A stretch of DNA of 64,000 bases, from NCBI RefSeq assembly GCF_000208865.1, contig NC_018394.1, positions 889,635-953,634 of the forward strand. Direction: 5' to 3'. This DNA is from Neospora caninum Liverpool (Eukaryota > Apicomplexa > Conoidasida > Eucoccidiorida > Sarcocystidae). The translations under genes and the position numbers were made by a program. The notes under the pieces were generated by a model that saw only the letters and a program-made list of their open reading frames with translations, did no database searches and was not told the DNA's origin. Position 1 is the first letter of the stretch; each line of letters begins with the position of its first letter. Positions 13,035 through 27,093 of the stretch are shown piece after piece.

Positions 13035-16000
13035 TGTATGTATGTATTTCGCAGCAATGTACCGGCTGATTTATATATCCACTTGCCTCTTGCTCTAGGG
13101 ATTATTATGTGATGTGTGCCTGTGTCTACCGTGGGGAAGGGGCGAGAAGCGGCGTGGGCGTTTCACCTGTCGGGTTTGGAGAGGCGAGGCAGCGCGTTTG
13201 GGTCGACATTGAAGAGAAGTTCCAGCGTCGCTGCAGTCGCGTTGTCGTTGAAGAGGTGGCCTTTGAATGGCACGCCGCTCATCACGCGCACGGTCTGCAC
13301 GCGATAGTCGCGAGGCGTCGGGCGCCAGAGACCCATCACGACTCTGAACGACACCAGAAAGGACGTCCCAACCGCCGCAGATGCCGCCAAAAACACGCAA
13401 ACCGCGGAACGCGCAGAGATACAGGAAGAGAGAGAGGGAGAAAGAGAGGGAGAAAGAGAGGAAGAGAGAGAGAGGGAGAGAGCAAAGGCCAACGCTGCAC
13501 ATGGACAGCATGCGCGAGCACCCATCTCGGAACGAAAAACGAAGGCGTCGAGCGTCCTCGCGGAAGGCCAACGAGCGACACAAATGCTTCAGACGCATAG
13601 GCATACATGCATGTACACAGGTAAATGCACATGTGTGTAAAAGTGTTTTTATACCTCTCTAGATATAGATATACGTAACTATACAAAAAAGTATGTACTG
13701 CATATAAATGTGTGTAAGTGTACATGTGTTTGTATACGTATATGTGTAAGTAGATGTATACGTACGAATTTATATGCTTATGCGACAGGGAAGGTGTACC
13801 GCCCACCCCCGTGTCCGCGTGCTTACGAGGTTTCTTGCCACGACGCGAGACGAATGCGGACGACGTAAGTCGTTCGGGGTTCGAGCGCCTCGGCAGGAAT
13901 GGCGAGGCGCAGCATTTGGGAACCTGGCGTAGGTCGGCTTATAAACGGCGAAGGACACGGGGCATCTTTTTCCAGAGGCAGCTTCTGAGCAGGCAGAGAA
14001 CGACACGCGGCGGCGAGCACGAACAAGAGAGCGCGCGCGATGGAAACCGCAGTCGCGACGCTTCCACAGATGGGCAGAGTCCTTGGAGGTTTTTGTGATC
14101 TGCATGCGACCTCACTGTCGAACGCGAGATCTCTCCTTTCCCGTTTGTTTGTTTCTGTCGCTTTCCACTTGTCTCTCTTTCTCCCTCGTCTCTCGCTGGC
14201 GCACCTGCGCGTCCCTCTCCTCCCGCCTTTCTCCCTCTCCTTCTCTCACCTCTCTCCTTTGCACTCATCTCTTTTCCCTCTTTTTCCCCTTTCTCGCTCT
14301 GCTCCCTGCATCTCTGTGTCTCGCGGGTTCGGCCTCTCGGCCTTGCCTCCCCCTGTACACCTACCGGGCAGACGCGGAAGAGCCCCTCGGCTGGCCCGCA
14401 GGGGACGACGCAGAATTCGCTGGGCATGTCACCCTTTTGTTTGTGCACAAACAGAATCAGAGACTCGTGCGTCTCGCCGCCTACGGAAGTTTGCGCCTCG
14501 CCCGTCCCTGCGTCTGCCTTCGCTTCCTCGCTGTGGCTGGCGTCTGTGATCCCCGGGGCTGTTTCCCTGCCGACGTTGCTGCCTGTCCGGAAGACGATGA
14601 ATTCGTCTTTGCAGTAGTGCGAAAAGGGGATAAAGGTGAGGTTCACGCCCACGCCGACAGAGGGGAGCTCCGCCCAGTGCCGCATGCCCGTCGCAGCCGC
14701 GAGCGAGGAGACAGAAAGGGACACGAGGGCGAACGTCGAAGTGCGCAGGCCGATGACAAACGTCCCGAACGGCTTCTTCCGCCGCAGAGCGTCGGATCCC
14801 AGGTAGACGAGGGCGTAGCGAACGCCCGCCTCGGATTCTTGACTGGTGCTGCGCCACGCGAACACCTGCTCCCGCTTTGTCTGAAGCGAAAAAGACAAAA
14901 GAGCGGTGAAAGTGGAAACAGAAGTGTAGCACGCGGAAGGGACAGGGACGCGCCGCAAACGGCGCCTAGCATCTCTTGCCTCTCTGTCCCCCCCCTCCCC
15001 GCCCTCCGTAGCGAGAGGACCGCAAGTTCCCATTTCACGTTCCTTTCCCTGTGACAAAGCACACACTTCGCGCCTGCTCTTCCCCCGCTCGAAAAGCAAA
15101 CTTTTCGTTTCCTTCCTCTCCCTGTCGCCCGTGTCTCCTGTTCGCTTCCCTCCGGTCGCAGCGTGGGAAAAGCGGAGTGGCCGACGCCAGGCGACTTACT
15201 TCACTTCGTTTCATGCCTCCGGTACCAGCTGCTGAAAGGCGCCTCCCTTCGACACGTGCGACGGGGACCCCGCGCTCTTTCTCTCTTTTTCACCTCATTC
15301 GGTGTCTCTTTGCTCACATCCCGTGTCTTTCTTTTTCACCTCATTCGGTGTCTCTGTCTTCACATTCGGTGTCTCTTTTTCACCTCATTCGGTGTCTCTG
15401 TCTTCACATTCGGTGTCTCTTTTTCACCTCATTCGGTGTCTCTGTCTTCACATTTGGTGTCTCTTTTTCGTCTCGTTCGGTGTCTCTTTTTCGTCGCATT
15501 CGGTGTCTCTTTTTCGTCTCACTGGGTGTCTCTTTTTCGACACACCCGGTGTCTCTTTTTCGTCTCATTCGGTGTCTCTTCCCTCACAACCGGTGTCTCT
15601 TTTTCGTCTCACTCGGTGTCTCTTTTTCTTCTCATTCGGTCTCTCTTTTTCGTCTCGTTCGGTGTCTCTTTCCTCACATCCGGTGTCTCGTTTCCATTAC
15701 ATTGGGAGTCTCTTTGCTCACATCCGGTGTCTCTTTTTCATCTCATTCGGTGTCTCTTTTTCCTCGCACCCGGTGTCTCTTTTTCGTCTCATTCGGCGTC
15801 TCGTTCCTCACATCCGGTGTCTCTTTTTCGTCTCGTTCGGTGTCTCTTTCTCCTCTCAATTGGTGTCTCTCTGCTCACCTTGGCAGGGTCTGGCCTAGGT
15901 TCTAGCTCCTCGTTGGCGACGGCGAGTGCCGGGACGCCGCCGGCGACCGATTCAGCGATGATTTCGACCGGGAGGTGTTCAACAGTCGAGCCCACGGCGT

Positions 16001-16311
16001 TTTGGAGACACGAGTTCTGAGGGTCGATGGTGACTTCGGGGAGAAACACTTTGAAGAAGCGGAGAGAATTTGCAGGCAAAACGACAAACAAAGGCCGGTC
16101 CAGGGCCACCTCGGTGACACTGCGCGGCACATCCAGAGTGAGACGAAACTTCCGAGTCGCCTGACTCGAAGAAAGGACGAAAATGTGCAACGTGTGAACA
16201 GCTGGAGTCTTCGACACGTCCCCTGCAAAAGCACACAACCCAGAAAGCACAACGCCGATCAAACGACGAAACCAATCCGAAATCTAGACCTTTCTCCACA
16301 TACATATACAC

Positions 16312-16354
<43 letters not shown>

Positions 16355-18832
16355 TAGATAGATGTGCTTGTAGAGTGGGAGAAGGACAAGACCGTATATA
16401 TATACATACATATAAATAGACATACACATATATATATATATATGTATATATATGTTCATACGTATATGTATGAAAAAGCCTCTTGCAACTGGAGGCCTGC
16501 ATCGAGAATCGAGTGAAATTCAGGTGCATCGGCACACAAGTGGATATATGAATATCTGTATCTATGAACGCACACGCCCAGCGATATATGCATTCCTGTG
16601 CTTTTAGAACAGAGAACGACATCAAATGGTAGACGCACACAGATCTATGGAGGGTGGAGATTCGTTTTCCTGGAGTCTGTTTGTTTCGCCGTACCTAACG
16701 GTGCCGTGAAGTAAGTAACTCCAGCGGCTCCTCCGACAGACTCGAGGCGCTTGCATGCGTTTCGGCGATTTGCGCGATCAACGTTGCCCCCCCTGTCGCC
16801 GCCGACGTTACTGTGGGTGCGCGCGTCTTTTGCCTGATTTTCGTCTCCTGGCCCTTCCGCCTCCTTTCGCCTTCGCAGAGAAGAAGAAGAGGACGAAGGG
16901 GAAGAAGAAGAAGACGACGAAAAAGAGGAAGAAGAGGAAGGAGAGGACGCGGAAGAAGGAGGAGAAAGAGAAGGAGAGACACCGGCCTCCTGAGCAGGGG
17001 TCAGCGCGGGATGTTTGTCGTCGTCCTCGTCATCGGAAAGCGTCGTCTCCGGCAAGCAGTCCCAAGCGGCCAACAGCGCCAAGCGTGGTTCAGGAGCAGA
17101 AAAAGAAACAGAAGACGAAGCCGCGGAAGGAGAGGACGGCGGCAGCGGGGAAGGCGAGTCGGCGCTAGACGGCAGGAGCGGCTGATAGGATGACGGAGAC
17201 ACGACCTGCAGGGAAAACGAACGGACGATACAGGAGACAAGACATGGGCAGATACAGACAGAAAAAAGGAGAGAAGAGATGGGCAAGGAGAAACGATAAG
17301 CGCGATACACACGTCACGCATGCGCGAGCAAGAAGCAGTTTGTGTTTCGTTGTTCCTGTCCCTTTCTTTCTCGTGCGTCCCAACGCACTCTTTCGGTTCG
17401 TCTAGAGACAGCTGTCCTTTCATTCCCCGCAGCTCGCTGTCTTCCTTCTTGGCGCTTTCTTGTGTCGCTCGGACCCTGTTGCTGCTTTGCCGTCAAATCC
17501 CGGACAACTCTCACTGGACATCTAGCTCTCCACCGTGCAAGGTATCGATCTCGCTTCCCCTTTTCGACCGTGTCGTGTAGCAGACCTCGAAGGCCTCCCC
17601 TGTTGTCTCGTCCTCCCCCCGCTGCGCTTCTTCCCATCGCTGCCTCGATTCTTCCCTCCTCCTTTCTCTGGCCCAAGTGCTTCTCCCTTCTCGGATCCGG
17701 TGTCGCGCTTTCGGTCGCGTTTCTTCATCTCCGTTCCTTACCACTTCCACGCTCGCTCCGACAACACCTCGGAGCGCCTCTCGGCAGGGCTCTGTGCATC
17801 TGAACGCGTAGTGGAGAGGCACGCCCATAGGCGCCTCGCCGCTCACCGAGGGACAGATAATGTCTGATTTTTCGTCTTTCCGGCACTGCGGAAGGATCAA
17901 AAGAACCCAGGGATGGGCGAAACACATCCAAAAAGGCTGGCGCTCCTTCCCAGCTACACCACCGAAAAAAAACACGGACACACTCCGTGGAAGAAGTGCG
18001 CAGAGCATCGCCCAGGAGAAAAGCGCCACGATACATAAACATGTACAGCTAATACACACACAAGAATACCTGTTTACCTACATGCATGCAGCGAGCTACC
18101 TACCGACACATGCGCAGAAAATGTCGGGCCGTGAACCCCTCCATATCACAGAAAGAACGGCACGTTCTCACGGGTTAAGATTCAACAGTGCACAGAGAAT
18201 GAGCAAATCGAGTGCACACGTGCCCAAATCGTCCGGTGGGGCACTAGAAATGATTGCGCCTTTGCCTGTCAATCTACTGATCGAAACCTATATATACATT
18301 TATACATACAGATATATCAACATATAAATACTTGTATGAAAATATATCAACATAAACATATACAAATATACCAACATAGATATATACATACATATATATA
18401 TAACTCTATCAACAGATATATATATATATATATATATATTATCGTACGGAGTAGCACGCACCTCACGTGTGTAAGGTTCGCCACAGCTGTGTTTATGTTT
18501 ACCTCGAGGTCTATGACGTCGTTTGCGCGCAGCGGGTTCCACTGGAGACTGATGTGCGGCGCACAGGGTGCGTCGCAGGAGACGAGGAGCGTGAGGACGC
18601 CTGGGCGAGGGAGTCGCTGCAGCTCCTCGGTGGAGACGCGCAGCAAAGTTGGCCCTGCAGCGGCGGCGTCGCGAATCCAAACGCATGCGCCCGCCTTCTG
18701 GGAAATCAAATGCACCGCTGGGAACTGGGAAAAAGAGAGAACAAAACCGAACAGAAACAGTCAGGGGAAGAAACGCCAAGCCAACCACCTACACATCCCG
18801 ACACATTTGCACAGATATAGACAAATGGATAT

Positions 18833-18868
<36 letters not shown>

Positions 18869-20775
18869 GTCCACGTCTACATGCATATAAAAATGTATAT
18901 ATATATATTTATATGGTTATATATTTGCGTAAGCGAAAAGTACGTGGTGCGCCTCTGGGGCGTTGCATGTGCTTCGGACGCCCACACGGAGGCATTTGCA
19001 CAGCTGAGTGCGCAGAAGTGAAGCCGACGAAGAACGCAGCGCTCGACACGCCCAAGAATCAAGTGGAAGCACGTCTCTCAGTTCACCTGATGCACACCGT
19101 CGCTCTACTAAGCGTATGTACACCGACTCCCTCTCTCTCTCTGGATCCACGTCGCCTCACAGACATCTTGAAGAACACATCCAGATGCTCATGAACCGGC
19201 ATATAGCGTTATTTAATTATGTCTATTGGTGTAAGCAGGCACACGAGTATTTAGATATATATGCGTAAAGAAGGTATGAATCAAATGATTTGTGCCGATG
19301 GAGAGACGCCTCGAGGACAGCGAAAGTGGGTACCTGACTAGGCCGGTGAGGCGTCACAAGGATGCTCAGGTCGGGAGGCGAATGCTGAAGAGTTGAGGGG
19401 GTGTCGAGGCCAGGCAGAGCTTCCTCGGAGAGAGGGACTTGGAACCAGTGGTTCTTCAGTTTTTCTTTCGGCAGGAGCTCGACCACTCCCGAGGTGTGAA
19501 CACCCAGGGAAATCTGGAAAGGCGGAGAACACAAAACGGCTTACGGTTGAGAACCTGGCCTCTCTGAATCTCTCGACCCTTCGCAGGAACCCAGTTCTTC
19601 ACCTAGTGTCTGATTTACAAGATGCTGCCCAAGTGCTGGGATGCCACATGCACATAAAACTCTTTGCAGGGAAAAAGATCCTTCCACCGCCTGCCTCCAC
19701 ATGCAAACTGGGAAGAGTCGCCGTCCAGAAAACCTATTTCTCCGCATTCATGCACCGGCACATTGACCTTGCTGGCACCCTTTTCCAAGCACATTGCAAC
19801 TTCACTCCGTCTACGTATCTGTACGCCTACGTTTGGATCTGTGCGTACTTGTCTCCTCGTTCTGTCTATCTCTCCATCTTTCCACACCTGTGTATCTCGC
19901 TCTATCTCCACATCTATCGCTCTCTCTCTCCATCTCCCTCGCTGCAACGATCTGGCCCTTCCTCTCTCGCTGCGTCACCGGAATCGCTTTCCTACCTGTT
20001 TAATGTTTCCTGCTTTGATTCGCTCGCAGATGGCGTCGGCACGGAGCGCGCCGTCGCGGCCTGGGAGCACCCCTTCTCGAGTTTGCTTGTCTCCCCGCCG
20101 TTTCGTGCGCAGCTTGTCGCCGAGTCGGGCGTCGACATCCACAGCCGTCGCCTCGCCTGTCTCTTCGCCGTCCTTCGCTTCGTCGCCTCCCTTCTCGCCG
20201 AGTGTCTCCGCGCCCGCGAGCGGGTTAGGCGCAGAAAACTGGCGCTGATAATCCGCCATGAAACTCGCGGTGTGCTCAATCTGAGACGCCGGGAGTCGGT
20301 GGTTGTGTGTGATGTCTCCAGAGAGCAGCGACTTAGGAGAGAACTGAGGCGCCCCAGGAGACACAGACAACCGACGTGCGCGGACGCCAGGATCCTGCAG
20401 CCACGGAGAAGAGAGCGGAGACGAGGGAGAAGAAGAGAGCGGAGACGAGGGAGAAGAAGAGAGCGGAGACGAGGGAGAAGAAGAGAGCGGAGACGAGGGA
20501 GAAGAAAAAGCAGGCAAGTAGAGGTGAGAAGCAGCAAGGACAGCATGGAGGAAGAGGAGAAGGACGTGACGAGGCCGTGAGAGGCGCCCCACGCCGCCGT
20601 CTCTGTCTTCCTTTTTGACACTGGGAGGGGACTTGGGCGAGGAACGCAGAGACGCTGGCGAAGACCGAGAAGAGTGGGGAAACGAAAGCCGGTGCTTCCA
20701 GCAGGATCGGCGCTTCGCTGTGTCGTCCCGAGGGAACTTTTCAGGAGAGAAAGGGGAATGCCCCCGCCTCTGCAT
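3317..20775 (-). CDS. Large type I membrane protein with repeated PPC-like beta-sandwich modules
   Basis: Not a named family. Modelled exons: 20775-19996, 19513-19334, 18724-18503, 17885-17742, 17205-16695, 16222-15879, 14880-14365, 13984-13827, 13343-13167, 12583-12141, 11626-11486, 11348-10842, 10463-10104, 9904-9333, 9107-8684, 8245-8072, 7964-7707, 7154-6973, 6721-6594, 6280-5684, 5373-5229, 4918-4629, 4433-4200, 3891-3632 and 3513-3317. Phases agree throughout and give about 2,647 aa. Architecture: basic Ser-rich N-terminus, hydrophobic signal/anchor (~residues 71-88), long ectodomain of alternating hydrophobic strands, one transmembrane helix (~2535-2550), and a ~97-aa tail. The clearest module resembles bacterial pre-peptidase C-terminal domains: [43 protein letters not shown]. 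Uncertain points: the start (20775 or 21096), the donor at 6973 versus 6943, and exon choice between 5684 and 5229. No catalytic motif is seen; an adhesive or receptor role is inference. Confidence 0.7.
5229..5684 (-). other. Alternative exon arrangement in the PPC-like gene
   Basis: Two models compete. Model A: the exon ending at 5684 (donor GTGCTA) joins 5373-5229 in phase. Model B: an extra exon 5634-5459 (GGCAG acceptor, GTAGGC donor; contains [14 protein letters not shown]) splices in phase to 5381-5229, but then needs an upstream phase-1 donor that I could not find. Exon 5381/5373-5229 itself ends at a strong GTGAGT donor. Confidence 0.45.
6418..6466. repeat. TA/TACG microsatellite in a PPC-like gene intron
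   Basis: ATATACGTATATATAT-type repeat between exons 6721-6594 and 6280-5684. Confidence 0.85.
9333..11348 (-). other. Best-defined PPC-like module exons
   Basis: Exons 11348-10842, 10463-10104 and 9904-9333 encode the clearest repeat. A strand pair ([20 protein letters not shown]) is followed by [34 protein letters not shown] and YTLEV. A second unit then starts with [21 protein letters not shown], followed by [14 protein letters not shown] and [19 protein letters not shown]. This G-aDLYv / W-S / Y-v-V / YtL-v order is that of PPC domains (Pfam PF04151) as I know the family. Confidence 0.55.
11056..11215 (-). repeat. GAA/GAG tandem tract coding polyserine
   Basis: About 160 bases of GAAGAG/GAAGAA trinucleotides on the + strand. 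Read on the coding - strand this is a long polyserine run with single prolines, inside exon 11348-10842 of the PPC-like protein and between two folded segments. It is probably a flexible linker. Confidence 0.85.
12965..13047. repeat. TA then TATG microsatellite in a PPC-like gene intron
   Basis: A compound run: TATATG/TATACA followed by about 11 uninterrupted TATG units, between exons 13343-13167 and 12583-12141. Confidence 0.9.
13424..13483. repeat. GA-rich intronic repeat
   Basis: GAGAGAGGGAGAAAGAGAGG-type purine repeat in the intron upstream of exon 13343-13167. Confidence 0.85.
15289..15866. repeat. Degenerate ~22-nt minisatellite in an intron
   Basis: More than 20 imperfect copies of a pyrimidine-rich unit around GGTGTCTCTTTTTCGTCTCA fill the intron between exons 16222-15879 and 14880-14365. 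Copies vary between 'ttttcacctc', 'ttttcgtctc' and 'ctcacatcc' variants. There are no unique spacers, and the unit contains a splice-like pyrimidine tract on the + strand, antisense to the gene. Confidence 0.9.
16315..16460. repeat. TA microsatellites in a PPC-like gene intron
   Basis: Uninterrupted TA run at about 16315-16352 and further TATACATA/TATATG runs to about 16460, between exons 17205-16695 and 16222-15879. Confidence 0.9.
18415..18440. repeat. TA microsatellite in a PPC-like gene intron
   Basis: TA run within ATA-rich sequence (about 18285-18440), between exons 18724-18503 and 17885-17742. Confidence 0.9.
18832..18866. repeat. TA microsatellite in a PPC-like gene intron
   Basis: About 16 TA units between exons 19513-19334 and 18724-18503. 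Confidence 0.9.
20408..20505 (-). repeat. 24-nt repeat coding Ser-Pro repeats
   Basis: Four near-perfect copies of a 24-nt unit (GAGAGCGGAGACGAGGGAGA core) lie in the first exon of the PPC-like protein. On the coding strand they give repeated SSPSSPLS, directly after the hydrophobic segment. Confidence 0.85.
20512..20565 (-). other. Signal peptide or signal-anchor segment of the PPC-like protein
   Basis: The hydrophobic run [21 protein letters not shown] lies about 70 residues after the ATG at 20775. It is preceded by basic RLSRPR and followed by Ser/Pro repeats. It probably targets the protein to the secretory pathway. A position this far from the N-terminus is unusual for a cleaved signal and leaves the true start open. 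Confidence 0.6.
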
Positions 20776-22226
20776 TGTCTCGAGTACTGTCGGCTTTCGC
20801 GTCCATCTCAGTCGCTCTCCCCTAAAAGGACGGGAGACTGCAGAGAGGCCAGAAAACCCAACACAAGAGGGAGAGACGCACGGAGTCTTGCCTTCACGAG
20901 GAGGGCGCGGAACAAAAATGCGAGAACGCGACGTGCGACAAAGACTGACTAAAGAGGAAGACGAGGAAGCGGAAGAAGCCGAAGAGGCTCGACAAGCAGA
21001 TGCAGCTGTGGAGAGCGGGGGGGACGATGGCGAGCTCCTGCGGCTCCTCAGCTGATCCCCTCTCCGCCCGAGGCGGGAATGCCGGAGGGCTCCCATTGCC
21101 CCCGCCACGCGATGCGGAGAGAGGGCTGTCTGGATCTCTTGCGAAAAAAAGCGAAAAAAGAACGAAAAGGCGCCTCAACTGGAAAGAGCGAAGCAGGCGC
21201 TTAGCACTCCTTTGGCGAGTGAGAGACGCTGCCCGAGCCCAGGAAGATGTCCCGGTTGGAACCGCCGTGAGAATAAGCGACAAGAAGAGAGAGAAGAGCA
21301 GGGAGAATACGAGGGAGAAGGAGAGAGAGAAGAGGGAGAAGAAGAGGGAGAATACGAGCGAGAAGAAGAGGGAGAAGAAGAGGGAGAATACGAGCGAGAA
21401 GAAGAGGGAGAAGAAGAGCGGGAATAAGAGGGAGAAGACGGGGGACAAGAAGAGAGAGAAGAGGCGGATTATGAGAGAGGATAAGAGAGAGGATAAGGAG
21501 ATTACGAGAGGGAATGAAAAGGGGAAAGATAGCGGGAAAGTAGAGAAGGAGGAGGAAGGCGGGTATGAAAGCGGAGGAAGGCGAATTGAAGGAAAGACTC
21601 TTGCATGTTTTTCCTTGATATAAGCGGCTGCGCGACGCCTCCTGGTAAGCAGAGGGAAACACAAGAGACAAATAGGAGAGTAGCGCGAGACAAGCGGCGA
21701 CAGCCGCGAGCTGAGAGCAACTGGTGCAGAGGAAGAACAAGGAGAGAGGACACAAGGGCGACGGCGAAGATAGAGAAACGCGAACTCACCGAGACAAGAC
21801 GGAGTAGAGGTGAGTATTCTCTCCTGTTTTTCCGCCACATTTCTTCACTGTTCTCCTCGCTGTCGACCGTACTCCTCCCCACCCCAGTCTCTGTAGTTCT
21901 GTTCCAAAAAACGCTTCCCTTTCTTCAGAACTGCGCGACTCGGCCCGCGCCACAGGGTCGGAGGGACTGCCTCCTGTCTCCGGAAACAAGGAGAGCGAGG
22001 AAGCACGGCTGTCGCGACACAGCGAGGGCAGCAGCCTTGCAGCAAAAAGAGAACCCGGAGGAAACGGCGCCGACGGGAGCGAACAAAGTTGAATTGCTAG
22101 GCACTCAACTACATGCATCTCCAGACAAATTTTCACACAGATAGCTTCATATGCATATAAACGTATACATACACATGCAGTAAAATATACACATAAAGAC
22201 ACAAACATATATATATATATATATCT

Positions 22227-22385
22227 GTGAGCGTATATGGATATGAGTCTTTCGAAATGCGTTGCCAAGGTCAGGTCGACTTCGAATCTTTCTGTCTCCG
22301 ATATTTGCGCGCCGTCGAGCCTCTCTGGCGGCTCTCGGGCGGCATCTGCGTAAGCCGAAGGCACGATCGACGCGTCTGCATGCAC
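22227..22385 (-). other. Possible orphan exon
   Basis: After a TTTTTCCAG acceptor the - strand frame reads through coding-like sequence containing ERFEVDLTLATHFERLISIY and then runs into a TA microsatellite. No donor with matching phase to the PPC-like first exon was found. It could be an upstream exon of that gene, a 5' untranslated exon, or chance. Confidence 0.2.
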
Positions 22386-23587
22386 TGGAAAAATGAAGTT
22401 TCCGATTCAGTGACAAGAGCCTGAGGGCGGTTTGTAGAGCCGCGAGAGAGGCGGCGAGGGAAGGACGACCCGGAGAGGAGCTCACGCCGTGCCTATGTAT
22501 CTGGATGGACAGCGCGAGAGACGCCTCCGTCGGACATGTGCTCTGCATCTAACCCGGCAAGGTTTTCCCAGAGGAAAACCCGCTTAGACTCGCTGAAGAC
22601 CTTTCCAGCAGAAACCTTCCCCCGACCCTTTCCCCGACAAAGAACTGTTTTGCCTGCACTCAAAACAAGGCATGCGCGGCGACGAGGAAAGAGAGACGTG
22701 CGGCTTGACACTCTCGCTCTCGACTCTTTCGCCCTCTTCTTTGCTGCTGGCTGGGGGGGCGAGTTATATTCGGAGACGCCAGAGCCACGCGTGAGCAATG
22801 GCGGGTCGCGATCGGGTTTTGCAGGCGAGAGAGAAGGCCACACCACTAGAGGGAAAGGAAGAAATTCGACGGAGGAGCGAAAAACAAAAGGCGAGGTCGT
22901 GGGCGCTGCAAAGAAGCGAGGGAAGAATCTTCTCCTGCTGTATGTCTGAGGGAGAGAGCGCGAGACAGGACAGCGGAACTACTGACGGCGAGCTTCGCAA
23001 AGGTTCAGACTAGTGAGTCTCTTGCTTTTGCGAGCGTCACGTGCCGTGTTCTTGTCTTGCTGTCTTTGTTGTCGAGAAGAAAACGTTTTCTTTTCCTTTC
23101 GGGTCTGAAACCGGAGGAAGAACCTCCGAGCTTTCCTAAGAGAACATCTTCCTTCTTTGCCTCGCGGGGGTGGAGGAGTCAGGGCCGTCCTCCGTGTCCT
23201 GCTCCGTCTTTTTTTCTGTGTCGCCGCCGTGGAGACTTCTTTCCATTTTCGTCTTTTGGTGTGCTTCTTCTCTCTCCGCCTCTGCCGGTTTCTTTAGTGG
23301 TCGGAGCGCCTTTCGACGATTTCTCGTCTTCTTTTCGTCGGAGTCTCAGGCTGCCAGGAAGGCCGTTCCCGCGCCCCTTCTTTTCCGCAGCTGCCAAGGC
23401 GCAGTGTCTCTTTCTCGCTGTGCCAGTACCGGAGAATGACGCGAAAAAGCGACAGGAACAGACGGTGAAGGAGAAGAACAGAGAGGCGGGGAGACACAAG
23501 AAAACGGTGCACAACACGGGAGAAGGTACAAAGGCAATGCCCCCAGACGCCAGCCAAGACCGGGACTTTCGAAAGGGAAGGGAAGCA

Positions 23588-23885
23588 GACAGATAAGGGA
23601 GGAGAGAAAAGAAGAGAGGGAGGAGAGATAAGGGAGGGATGAGAGGGACGAAGAGAGAATAAGGGAGAGAGAAAAGAGAGGGAGGAGAGGGAAGAAGAGA
23701 GGGAGGAGAGAGAAGAGAGGGAGGAGAGGGAAGAAGAGAGAAGAAGGGAGAGAGAAAAGAGAGGGAGGAGAGGGAAGAAGAGAGAAGGGAGAGAGGAAAG
23801 AGAGGGAGGAGAGAGAAGAAGGGAGAGAGGAAAGAGAGGGCGGAGAGGGAAGAAGAGAGAAGAAGGCAGAGAATACGAGAGGAGG
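23588..23885 (+). repeat. ~300-nt homopurine tract upstream of ARL1
   Basis: Almost unbroken A/G sequence made of GGGAGGAGA, GAAGAGA and AAAGAGA blocks on the + strand, ending about 120 bases before the ARL1 start codon. Mirror-like purine tracts of this length can form triplex structures. Confidence 0.85.
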
Positions 23886-23921
23886 AAACGGAGGCGTTTA
23901 AAAATGAAGGGGAGAGAGTGA

Positions 23922-27093
<3,172 letters not shown>

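Noticed and set aside
15289..15866. CRISPR-like or phage-like repeat array
   Set aside because: Copies are degenerate, have no spacers, and lie within an intron whose flanking exons join in phase.
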